A DNA stretch of 64,000 bases, from contig CM052356.1 in the NCBI GenBank assembly GCA_028551475.1, positions 6,210,001 through 6,274,000 of the forward strand. The letters are read 5' to 3'. Every line of letters begins with the position of its first letter. Position 1 is the stretch's first letter. Source of the DNA: Casuarina equisetifolia (Eukaryota; Streptophyta; Magnoliopsida; Fagales; Casuarinaceae). A program made the position numbers and the translations under genes. The notes under the pieces are model-generated. The model saw only the letters and a program-made list of their open reading frames with translations, was not told where the DNA came from and made no database searches. Below, piece by piece: positions 34,850-44,350 of this stretch.

Positions 34850-35297
34850 TCATATGCATCTCTTCTTGATCTTAACCTTCAAATTATGTCTCATGTGAAG
34901 TATAATAGAACAACTCGGCAAAATAGTATGCTCTTCAACAACAGGAGCCTCGTAGTTCCAAATGATAGTACTTGCTACCATCTTCATCAGGCTGAAACTG
35001 ATATTCTCACCTATACAACTCCTAGATCCTGCATTAAATGCTGTGAACTTGTAAGATAGAACATGCAAAATTCTTCCCTCCGATATCTATCTCTCTGGCT
35101 TAAACTTCAAGCAATCTTCACCCCATATGCTTTCTGTTACGTGCCTGCCAAGAGGGACACGTAACTAGTCCTTGGAGAGACCCATCAGTAACCATTTTAA
35201 AGACTAAAGAGGATATGAAGATTTTGGTTCTTTGAGGGAGAACCGGACCCTTGTTTTCTTAAGGTGAAAACACAAACCTTTGGGTTTCTTTGATTTC

Positions 35298-35486
35298 TGT
35301 TACGGGCTATTTTGTAAATACGTAGGCAGTGGGCTAAATAATGGTTTTTTGGTGTGGGCTGTCTTATTTTGATTAGGGTGGGCTAATGAATTACTATGGA
35401 GCGGGTAGGGCTCCAAGAGAGTGACCCGAATGAAGGAAAGGGGGGAATTAACAAAAAGGAAAAGGAGGCACGAAGGGGGGGAGTTT
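35298..35486 (+). repeat. Left LTR of the rearranged gypsy element
   Basis: It is about 99 percent identical to the first part of the right LTR. It starts TGTTACGGGC directly after the target word ATTTC. Confidence 0.85.
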
Positions 35487-37726
35487 TATACACATCCTCA
35501 GGGTGCATCCTCACTTGATGGTATCCTGATCTCAAATCTAGTTTTGTGAAGTATGAGGCTCCTCTTAGTTCATCAATAAGCTCTTCCACTGTCGGAATGG
35601 GAAATCTATCCTTGATTGTCTGTTTGTTCAGGCCTCGGTAATCTACACATAGTCTCCATGATCCATCCTGCTTCTTAACCAATATCACCGGTGATGAGTA
35701 GGGGCTTGTGCTAGGTCTAATTACTCTTGCCTCCAATAACTCTTTAACCATCCTCTCCAACTCATTCTTTTGATAATAGGGGTATCTATAAGGTTTACTT
35801 GCTATAGGATTATTTCCTGCTTGCACCGGAATCTTGTGATCACATTCCCTAGAAGGTGGGAGGCCAGTAGGACTTTCAAATAAGTCATCATACTCCTGGA
35901 TCAGCGCCCTCAAGGATGATTCTGCTCTACCATTTTCATCATTCGACACATCTGTTTTGCCTCTTTCCAACGCCCATAACTGCGGTTTTAAACTCTCATT
36001 TATAACCTTGCGTATGTGTAGTAGTGCTCTTTCAGGTTTCCGTCTTAGCTCTTTACACATGTGCTGTCCCTCTACTAGCCTATTCTCCCCTGCCCGTAGT
36101 CCTTGTAACTTAAGCTCTTTACCTCCAATCATAAATGATATTTGCATCTCATCGAAATCTAAAGTAACTTTACCCAACGAATGCATCCACGGGGAACCAA
36201 GAACGGCCTCAGGGCCTTTCAAGTCTAAGAGATAGAAATCAACACTCATTCTTAAACCTTGTACAATCACGGTGACCCCTCTACATAACCCTTCACTCTT
36301 CATTTTATCTCCACTGGCCACCTCTACATTAACACTTTTGCTATGATCTGGAATTATACCCCATTTTTGTGCTAACTTGTTGCTTAAAAAATTATCCGTA
36401 CTCCCTGAATCCACCAATAAACAAATTGTATTTCTTTTGTCACCAATTTTTCCCATAAACATTATCGTTCTAGGGGTCGTGGATCCATATAATGCATTCA
36501 AAGTGATTCTTGGGGGTATGTCAATAAGTTCCTCAACATCCTCGCGGTTTCCTCCTTGATCCTCATCTATTCCTTCCTCATCAGATTCTTCACCCACCAT
36601 AAAAAATAATTTCTTTTTACACTTATGTGTTGGGGTGTATTTTTCATCACATCTGAAACAAAGCCCCTTTTCTCTTCTTTCTTCTATTTCTTTGGGCGTT
36701 AATCTTTTCCCTTTTTCATAACTCTTCACATCTCGGCTAACCAGCTTGTCTTTGGTTTTATAATCTACTGGTTTAGTTGTTTTTCTCCATCCCCCTACTA
36801 CCTCATCTTTTTCGAACAGTTTTGCTAAACTTATGGCCTCGTCCAAATAGTTTCAGATAGAGATCCTGTCTTCACTAGTGCTTTCTGGCAGGAGTTTTCA
36901 ATCTTCATGGTACCAGGCTAAATTATACCACAGCTTATCATCCCCAGGCAGATGGGCAAACAGAAGCGGTTAATAAGTCCTTGGAAATGTATTTAAGAAG
37001 CTTCATTGGTGATCATCCTAGACAGTGGGTTAAATGGGTATCTTGGGCTGAATGGTGCTATAATACAAGCGAACATTCTTCTCATGGCAAAATGCCTTAT
37101 GAGGTGGTCTACGGTAAGCCTCCCCCTAACCTTCTTGATTATATTCCTGGCAGCTCTAATGTGGATGTTGTAGAAAGGGAACTTATAGAGCGGGAACAGG
37201 TGTTAAAGGAATTAAGAGAGAAGATGGCAGAAACTAAGGAAAGGATGAAGAAGGTCTATGACAGGAGACATTCGGAGGTGGAGTATGCTGTAGGAGATTA
37301 TGTTTTTCTTAGGTTTCAGCCATATCGACAACTTTCCCTTGGAATGCCTCGGTACAATAAACTATTACCCAGGTACTATGGTCCATTTAAGATTGAAGAG
37401 CGAGTAGGTAAGGTGGCCTATCGTCTTAAGCTACCAGCAGACTCCCGAATACACCCTGTGTTTCATGTCAGCAAGCTCAAAAAGGTGCTGGGACGGAATG
37501 TGGAGCCCCTCACAGAACTTCCTCAAGTTGTAGGGAGGGAAGAACTAGTAGTAGCAAGACCACAAGCAATTCTGGACAAGAGAACCCGAAAGGGTCAAGA
37601 AGAGCTGTTAGTGCATTGGAGAGGTCTTCAGCCACAGAAGCAACATGGCGTCCTACTGAGGAGTTACGGCTAAGGTACCCTGATTTGAACCTTGAGGACA
37701 AGGTTCTTTTGTAAAGGGGGAGGAGT

Positions 37727-38129
37727 TGTTACGGGCTATTTTGTAAATACGTAGGCAGTGGGCTAAATAATGGTTTTTTGGTGTGGGCTATCTTATTTTG
37801 ATTAGGGTGGGCTAATGAATTACTATGGAGCGGGTAGGGCTCCAAGAGAGTGACCCGAATGAAGGAAAGGGGAGAATTAACAAAAAGGAAAAGGAGGCAC
37901 GAAGGGGGGGAGTTTTTGGGAAGAAAAGACGTCCCTGGTTGGAGTCCCGGTTCCGGTGTACCGTAAACGCCTGTAGAGTGATCCTGAGTTGCTACCATTG
38001 GGAAGAGAAGGCATCGTCGAGCACGGCGGGAGTCCCTGAAATCGCCGGTTGGTTCCAATATCCTTAACTCTTCAATTTTATTTGTTGAATCTGAATCTGT
38101 TCATATTGAATCTGAATCTGTCCCTAACA
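37727..38129 (+). repeat. Right LTR of the rearranged gypsy element
   Basis: A 403 bp LTR, TGTTACGGGC...TCCCTAACA, preceded by a purine tract and followed by the target word ATTTC (38130-38134). Confidence 0.88.
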
Positions 38130-39045
38130 ATTTCAATGGCTGCCTTTTGATTACATTTCTTGCTCTTTATAAGAGCTCCCCGAAACCCCTACTTACTTAT
38201 TAGCCTACTCTAAATACAAAATACTTAAGACACGAAACCATCCTGAAGGATCACGCATGCCCATCCCGCATGCCTTTTTTCTACTGACTCACACTATTAC
38301 CCCTATAGACTATACCTTGGGAATACAAGCTATTACTTACGTAACACTTTCCATCCCTCCCATTGCGTACGGGGAGTACAATATTCCTTCGCTTGGACGA
38401 ATATGATGGCCGCTGGAAGGATATCAGATTGAACTGCCTGTTTGTGTTCGAAAGGTATAGGCGGGAAAAGCCACGAGGACTCGCAAATGGCTCCATGGAG
38501 ATAAACCAGCTTACTTTCCTCATCTTTGTTCCACTTCATCTCGCTGTTAACCAGCAAATGCTCTTTGACTCTCCATCTGCGGGAGTGTTGCGACAAGCCA
38601 AATGAACGAGGTTAAGCCTGCACCTATAGTGTCCCTACCTGCTGTGACGAGTAAATCCCGTGTCCCTCACGAAGCTGTCTGATTTTGTCAAATCATCCAT
38701 TTCTTCTTGCCTCATAAAAGTTGTCAGCAAGCCCAAATCTTCTTCTCCCATTTCTGGGTTCTGTTTCGGCTCCTCTTTTCACGGGTGGATGAGATGCGTT
38801 GGTAGAGGAATCGATCAAAATCTTACGACCAATGCTCAGCTTCTTCTCCTGTCCAATTTGAAGCCACCGCTGCAACTTCCAGTGACCTTCTGGCACAATG
38901 TGTCGTAAAAGACACCTTCTACTGCTTGATCAAATTCGTTTGCATATGTAACTTCAGGAAATTCAATGGAAAGGCACTTTGGATATAAACCTAAAACCAG
39001 CGTGCAAATGTTATCGGAGGTGTACCTGTGAAAAACATCTTGAAG

Positions 39046-40160
39046 ACCCAACAAACTTTCCTTTTTTGACTTCCCCTCAAAATAAATTACAAAATACAAC
39101 ATTACAAAAATGCCCACAACAAAGTGCCAAACAACTTGGCCAATATAATCTTTTGATTGTCCTTAAATTTGTCAAAATATCTCCTAGAAAAGCAATTTTG
39201 TTCGGCGCGTGTACTTTTTGCATGTAGGAGACAAAAACGTGTACGTAATGCTGCAATTGAGATTCACACATACCAAACGCATGTGTAGCTTACACACGAA
39301 CTTAGTGAGCCAAATTCGTACCAAGCTGGACCTGTGGGCTGAACCAGGTATTCGGGTTGGTTCAATAGTCCCGGCTCACGGGGTCAAAAGAAAACCTAGA
39401 TTAATGGATTGGGTTATTAGGTCAAAATTAGGTTGACAGACCTGTTTCTATCGTGGGCTTTTCTCCATTGTTCTCCATTTTTCCAAGGCATTTTTCCACT
39501 AAGGTCATTAATCGATTTTGGGTTTCCTCTGCAACCACTTGGGTGAACAGTAACTTGAAAATATTCCAACCAATTTTTTGACAAAATCCAACTGTTTCTG
39601 CCCATAGAGAAGGTTGCAAATCACTTTATGAAGAGATAAGAAGAAAACCCCTTACCCCAAATTCTGAATTGGATCTCGGTCTCTCCCATGTGATGCACCA
39701 AGTCTTCACCCGGAAAAAAAAAAAAAAATTCAAGCTTGCTTCCTCACTGAAGAGTGACCATTGATTTTCCAACCGTTGCTCTGATATGATAAATAGAGCT
39801 TCAATACTAGTTTGTTTGATCGAGGCAACAACCCTTAATGAAATGATGCACACGCCAAGAAATCAATCAAATCGAAACATAGAGTTACGTGGTTTGGGAT
39901 GATTTTCCTATGTCCATGATTTATGGATCAACTTCTTTCACTATAGTGGAGAAATATTATAGGGATTACAACACTTGAAGAAACCTAATTTTTCTCTCAT
40001 GAAGAATAAGGTGCTACAATTTGTTTTCCCCTCTTTTCCTTCTTTTGTTTTTATGGATGAAGGGGAAAAGATAATTTTGCCCCTACTAATTTTTCTCCAA
40101 ACCTACCAAGCTGATCGTCTAAAACATTGTATATTTTTGCCACCACCAAGATGGTTGTAG
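39046..40160 (-). mobile_element. Copia-type remnant (LTR, primer site and leader)
   Basis: On the minus strand a stretch reading ATATCAGAGCAACGG at about 39770-39786 resembles the copia primer site and its usual continuation. To its right, 39790-40160 has the look of an LTR, and its segment GAGTTACGTGGTTTGGGATG is typical of plant copia LTR U5 regions. To its left a weak gag-like leader runs to the edge of P450 copy 2. No partner LTR is seen. It probably removed or displaced the 5' half of that P450 copy. Old and broken. Confidence 0.45.
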
Positions 40161-40164
40161 ACAA

Positions 40165-40325
40165 ATATCACCGCTAATTAAATTTGCTTTTTAATGTTGG
40201 GCCAGTGAACAAATGAGTCAAAGCCATTGCCCATAATCAAGGAAGATTATCAAATATGAAAGGGTTTTTAAAACTATAAAGCCAGTACCCGTGCACTTGA
40301 GAAACTAAGAAATAGAAGAGATCGA
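40165..40325. repeat. Lipase 3' flank module, copy 3
   Basis: It matches 13551-13640 and 29805-29900 (CTAATTAAATTTGCTTTTTA, CAAAGCCATTGCCCATAATC, AAGGAAGATTATCAAATATG). No lipase follows it. The lipase of this unit is missing. Confidence 0.55.
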
Positions 40326-41180
40326 GTGCTTGCTTTGCATCGGTGAACCCTTGTATGTTCTATAAGAAACTTGTGGCCTTGCTTTTGTTGCTTGTAGCCT
40401 TTGTTTGCTCAATTAGCACTTTGCTTGTAGCCAATTATCTTGGAACTTTTGCTATTCACTCTATCCTTTGCAGAACTAGAAAGAGAGTCTAAAAACCAAC
40501 ACTAGTTAGTGGGAAAAGAGCATCAGTGGTTTTGCTGACGATGTCAAAATGAAGGTACAGAGGGAGTTTGAAAAGGTATAAGAGGGCTCTGATTCGTATG
40601 TCCAATTTATTTCATATCTTATTAGAAAGAGCTACGTAAAGTGACGTAAATATGCTACTTTACTTGTGAGTTCTAAAAACATGTATTTTCTAAACGCTTT
40701 GGTTGGTAACACATTTACCATTTTAATTTGAGGACTATAGGAATTGGTACAATGATTGGGCCACATGACAAACGTGCTAGCCAATTTGTTGTGTTTGGTT
40801 AACTCAACAATCTGAGAATTGTCTAAAACTTATCTGGATTTCCACTAAATTGGTAGAGCAAAAGAGTGAGGTTCAGTACCAAATAAAACAAATTACAATT
40901 ACTTTTGTCAATTATTTTTGTAATATGTAATATTTTCAAGAAAGAAATTGACCATTTAGGGTATTAAACCTGTTAGTGGGTCTATTATGTTCATTTACAA
41001 TTGTAACCATCGATAAAAAGAAATAGTTTCTGATTAGATGGTCATCTAATGATCCATTTAGACTAATTAGTGACCCTTCTGGTGTTATTACATAAAAAAT
41101 TTATTGCATAGCATAATTTAATTTATGATGTTATTACATCAAAATGAAAGATGCTATAACATAAAATAATATGTCTTCTT
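40326..41180. other. Spacer without recognised features
   Basis: This sequence lies between the orphan lipase-flank module and the P450 3' flank. In the other units a lipase and its intron fill this place. I see no reading frame or element ends. Confidence 0.4.
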
Positions 41181-41624
41181 AATTGTCTTATGATCAAAAA
41201 TAATTAGAAGGTTATATAATCGGTAAAGATTTTGGAAGCTCTTTTTTAGTTTCATAAAGAAAATATATAAGTTTATACGAATATTTAAATGGATGGTTTA
41301 CTTCTCATAATACAATAAACAACTTTTATAACAAAAATACCAAAAAATATTTTTTATGATTTTCTTTTTGACGCTAATGGGGATCATAGATTATTACTAA
41401 AAGATGATAAAAACATAATAGAGAGGAGGCAACGAAAAGAGAAAGTTGATTGTACCATCTATGCAATCGTCCTTCCTTACCAAATGCCACCCAATATTGC
41501 TTTACGCATACGAAAAGATTTTCCGAAGCTTCAACAAAGCAAGGCATACATAGATGTTGGGCTACAAAGGCATATAAACTTAAGAACTACATTAATTAAT
41601 TACTTCAACATGGATATTTCTTCC
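41181..41624 (-). repeat. CYP96 3' flank, copy 3 (of the intact gene)
   Basis: This is the 3' flank of the intact P450, shared with 2561-2875 and 34501-34849 (AAAGATTTTGGAAGCTCTTT, CCTTACCAAATGCCACCCAA, ACATAGATGTTGGGCTACAA). An extra segment at about 41350-41450 is unique to this copy. Confidence 0.7.
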
Positions 41625-43130
41625 TCAGATGCATCTCTTCTTGATCTTAACCTTCAAACCATGTCTCATGTGAAGTATAACAGAGAGACTTGGCAAAATA
41701 GGATGCCCTTCAACAACCCGCACCTCATAATTCCAAATGATAGTACTTGCAACCATCTTCATCAGACTGAAACTGATATCCTTACCTATACAACTCCTAG
41801 GTCCTGCATTAAATGCTGTGAACTTGTAAGATGGAACATGCAAAATTCTTCCCTCCGATATCCATCTCTCTGGCTTGAACTCCAAGCAATCTTCACCCCA
41901 TATGCTTTCCATCCTTCCCATTGCGTACGGGGAGTACAATATTCTCTCGCTCGGACGAATATGATGGCCGCTGGGAAGGATATCAGACTGAACTGCCTGC
42001 TTGTGTTCGAAAGGTACAGGAGGGAAAAGCCGCAAGGACTCGGAAACGGCTCCATGGAGATAAACCAACTTACTTTGTACATCTTTGTTCCACTTCATCT
42101 CGCTGTTAACCAGCAAATGCTCTTTGACCTCTTCGAGAATCTTGGCTTCCACCTGCGGATGTGTTGCGACCAGCCAAAGCAACCAGGTTAAGCCTGCACC
42201 TACGGTGTCCCTACCTGCTGTGATGAGAGCAAATCCCATGTCCCTCACGAAGCTGTCGGATTTTGTCAAATCATCCATTTCTTCTTGCCTCATAAAAGTT
42301 GTCAGCAAGTCCAGATCTTCTTCCTCCATTTTCTGGGTTCTGTTTCGGCTCAGCTTTTCACGAGTGGATGAGATGCGTTGGTAGAGAAATCGATCAAAAA
42401 TCTTACGAGCATTGCTCATCTTCTTCTCCTCTCCAATTTGAAGCCACCGCTGCAACTTCCAGTAACTTTCTGGCACAATGTGTCGGTAAAAGACACCTTC
42501 TTCTAGTTGATCAAACGCATTTGCATGTGCAACTTCAGGAAATTCAATGGAAAGGCAATTTGGATCGAAACCTAAAACCAGCTTGCAAATGTTGTCGAAG
42601 GTGTACCTGTGAAAAACATCTTGAAGATCCACCTCAACTCCCATAGCTGAGACGTGATCTAGAACCGGAATGAGGCCGCTTTCCACCTTCCCTTGTGAGA
42701 CTTTGTCGGAGAACAACTGGAACTTTTTGTCTTTAAACATTGACTGAATCAGCTTCCTTTGGAATCTCCACCAATCGGAGTCAGCATTGAAAATCCCATT
42801 TTCGACAGGGTCAAAAATCTCCCGAAACTTGGGCCCTTTCACGTAGTTGAAAAAGTTTTTGCTCAAAATGTGATTGATATTCATGGGGTCGCTAGTGATT
42901 ACAAATTGCAAATCAGTAAACCAAGGGCCCTTAAACCGGAAAGTGCCCCCATAATATTTCAGAAGGCGGGTCGCATACTCCTGAACAAGCTGTGTATTTT
43001 GAACAAGGCCAGGAAGCATTCCTACTAAGGGCCAGTTTATGATGATTTGGTGTTTGTTCCATCTCCAGTGGAAGAGAAAAAGAAAGCTGACAAATGCCAC
43101 AAGTAGCTCTACGTACAGAAGTATGGCCAT
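41625..43130 (-). CDS. CYP96A: Cytochrome P450, CYP96A type (MAH1-like alkane hydroxylase)
   Basis: A single open exon of 501 codons, the usual length and intronless structure for CYP96A. It has an N-terminal membrane anchor (residues 1-20), a proline-rich hinge (NWPLVGMLPGL, 32-42), an I-helix oxygen-binding motif AGRDT (305-309), a K-helix ExxR (ESLR, 364-367), PERW (420-423) and a heme loop FNAGPRSCIG (440-449, Cys447 as ligand). All catalytic elements are present and there are no lesions. CYP96A enzymes sit on the endoplasmic reticulum and hydroxylate long-chain lipids. Arabidopsis CYP96A15 makes wax secondary alcohols and ketones from alkanes. The exact substrate here is inferred only from the family. 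A TATA box lies 54-63 bases upstream, which supports this start. It is the only whole copy among three in the window. Confidence 0.95.
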   Translation of the reverse strand: MAILLYVELLVAFVSFLFLFHWRWNKHQIIINWPLVGMLPGLVQNTQLVQEYATRLLKYYGGTFRFKGPWFTDLQFVITSDPMNINHILSKNFFNYVKGPKFREIFDPVENGIFNADSDWWRFQRKLIQSMFKDKKFQLFSDKVSQGKVESGLIPVLDHVSAMGVEVDLQDVFHRYTFDNICKLVLGFDPNCLSIEFPEVAHANAFDQLEEGVFYRHIVPESYWKLQRWLQIGEEKKMSNARKIFDRFLYQRISSTREKLSRNRTQKMEEEDLDLLTTFMRQEEMDDLTKSDSFVRDMGFALITAGRDTVGAGLTWLLWLVATHPQVEAKILEEVKEHLLVNSEMKWNKDVQSKLVYLHGAVSESLRLFPPVPFEHKQAVQSDILPSGHHIRPSERILYSPYAMGRMESIWGEDCLEFKPERWISEGRILHVPSYKFTAFNAGPRSCIGKDISFSLMKMVASTIIWNYEVRVVEGHPILPSLSVILHMRHGLKVKIKKRCI

Positions 43131-43183
43131 GTGATCTTGTATGAAGCTTTGTGGTTTTGTGATAGAGGTACCAATCGGGCGTG

Positions 43184-43193
43184 GCTTTTATAG
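43184..43193 (-). promoter_or_regulatory. TATA box of the CYP96A gene
   Basis: The minus strand reads CTATAAAAGC, 54-63 bases before the start codon at 43130. A transcript from it would have a leader of only some 20-30 bases. Confidence 0.6.
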
Positions 43194-43199
43194 GCATGG

Positions 43200-43450
43200 C
43201 TGCATACTCAGCTCTGGCCTCATGCGTCAGTGTCAATGTTAAAGAAAATTTATTCGGCGGAAGTCTCCAGCTGACACTCCTCTTGACCACCGTATCTTAG
43301 CTGCATGCCTTGTCTGCTTCTTTCGTTGCCGGTCAGGGCTTGAGTGTCTTGGCTGCCAATCTCTGTGTTTACTGTTCATGGCTTGAATGCTAAAAACCCT
43401 GAATCTTCCGTCATTCTCTTAAGCGGGTCTTACGAGTTATGTATCGTAAA
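43200..43450 (-). promoter_or_regulatory. CYP96A upstream region
   Basis: This is sequence upstream of the TATA box. Much of it recurs at 44120-44350 (words CATGCGTCAGTGTCAATGTTAA, CAGCTGACAC, GGCTTGAATGC, CCAATCTCTGTGTTTA). So the promoter region is duplicated in direct order about 900 bp away. Confidence 0.5.
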
Positions 43451-44119
43451 TACGCTCGATGTATAGACAAAATATGGCTTGAGCTGGGTTACAAATCAAT
43501 GTCGTTTATCTGAGTATTTTTTTCCTCACAGAATTTTCACTATGAACGCTTTTCCGAACAGAGATGAGAGTTAAAAAAGTTAATTTAAATTTTAATAACA
43601 TGTAAATAATTTACTGCTCATTTCAAACATTAATTCGTTAGTCAGTAAAATTTTTGTTAAGTCTTATGTTGAAAATTTAAAAAATTTAGAAAATAGTTTA
43701 CAAAGAAATTAATTTTTTTCATTTAATACCTTAAAGATTTAAATTGAATATAGTATCTTTTTTATAATTTCTAACTTAGTATTAAAACTTATATTTTCTT
43801 TCAACACACCTATAAATGAGAATAAGCTTAAAATTTATACAAAAAGTGACACCACAAAATAGTTTGAATTATATCAATGTAGTGAAAAGTATATTAAATA
43901 AGTAATATAGAGTTATTCTATGATGTTAAAAAATTTATTGAGAATTTAATTTCAATTTTTTGCACCTTCACTTATGGACAATAATAATCAATAAAAATGT
44001 TGACGAAGAGCATGTTAAGTCCCGTCTAAAAGATATGAAAGAATAATTTATAAAAAAAATATTTTCCTTAGTTTTACGCTTTTAAGTATCCCCGCGAATG
44101 GCCCGAAAAAGGAGAGCGA
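43451..44119. other. AT-rich spacer
   Basis: Very AT-rich sequence between the two copies of the P450 upstream region. I see no gene, RNA or element ends. Confidence 0.4.
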
Positions 44120-44350
44120 AAAGTAGCCCTGCGAAGCTAAGCAAGGCTCTGGGAGCTCCTATGACTCCCTGGCCCCATGCATCAACGTCGATGTTAATGC
44201 AGGAAGAAAATTTAGCCACAGCTGACACATTTTTTGACTAAATGGTCGTGGCTTGAATGCCTTTTCGCCTATCTCCGTCTTTAATGGTTATGGCTCGAAT
44301 ACCAAAAATCCAGGTCTTGCGTGTTATTTCCTTTCATTCATTTTATGGCT
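44120..44350 (-). repeat. Second copy of the CYP96A upstream region
   Basis: A diverged direct copy of about 43200-43440 (CATGCATCAACGTCGATGTTAA, CACAGCTGACACATT, CGTGGCTTGAATGC, CCTATCTCCGTCTTTAATGG). It is likely the remnant of another P450 copy or of a local promoter duplication. Confidence 0.6.

Larger units (their letters stand above)
35298..38129. mobile_element. Rearranged Ty3/gypsy element
   Basis: The ends TGTTACGGGC (35298) and CCCTAACA (38129) are flanked by the perfect direct repeat ATTTC (35293-35297 and 38130-38134). LTR sequence lies at 35298-35486 and 37727-38129, both in the plus orientation. A polypurine tract (GTAAAGGGGGAGGAG) precedes the right one. Inside, the gag zinc knuckle (CFRCDEKYTPTHKC), protease (LVDSGSTDNF) and reverse transcriptase part lie on the minus strand at about 35490-36846. 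An integrase part and chromodomain-like tail lie on the plus strand at about 36850-37720. So the two coding halves face opposite ways. The LTR overlap differs at about 2 of 189 positions, so insertion is very recent. The element is broken. Confidence 0.88.
35135..38346. mobile_element. Solo LTR (about 375 bp), itself carrying a gypsy insertion
   Basis: The outer insert begins TGTTACGTGC (35135) and ends TTACGTAACA (38346). It is flanked by the perfect direct repeat CTTTC (35130-35134 and 38347-38351). The intact P450 has a single CTTTC at the same site. Without the gypsy element inside it the insert is about 375 bp, with an 8 bp inverted terminal word (TGTTACGT/ACGTAACA) and no coding region. 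That fits a solo LTR or a short non-coding LTR element of unknown family. Confidence 0.8.
34850..39045 (-). pseudogene. CYP96A-type P450 pseudogene (copy 2), split by nested elements
   Basis: Two parts of the same P450 as at 41625-43130 lie on the minus strand. The C-terminal part is 34850-35134, with a heme loop FNAGSRSCIG where the intact gene has FNAGPRSCIG. The part upstream of it is 38347-39045, from about residue 170 (LQDVFHRYT) to the K-helix region. A nested LTR insert of 3.2 kb separates them. The gene has further damage. A one-base loss in GGCCGCTGGGAAGG shifts the frame, ESLR of the K helix reads ESSW, about 26 bp is missing before it, and I-helix sequence is worn. Nothing upstream of residue 170 is present, where a copia remnant abuts. 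It is dead. Confidence 0.88.

Noticed and set aside
42085-42646. Plus-strand ORFs opposite the CYP96A gene
   Set aside because: They are mirror frames of a well-supported 501-codon P450 gene.
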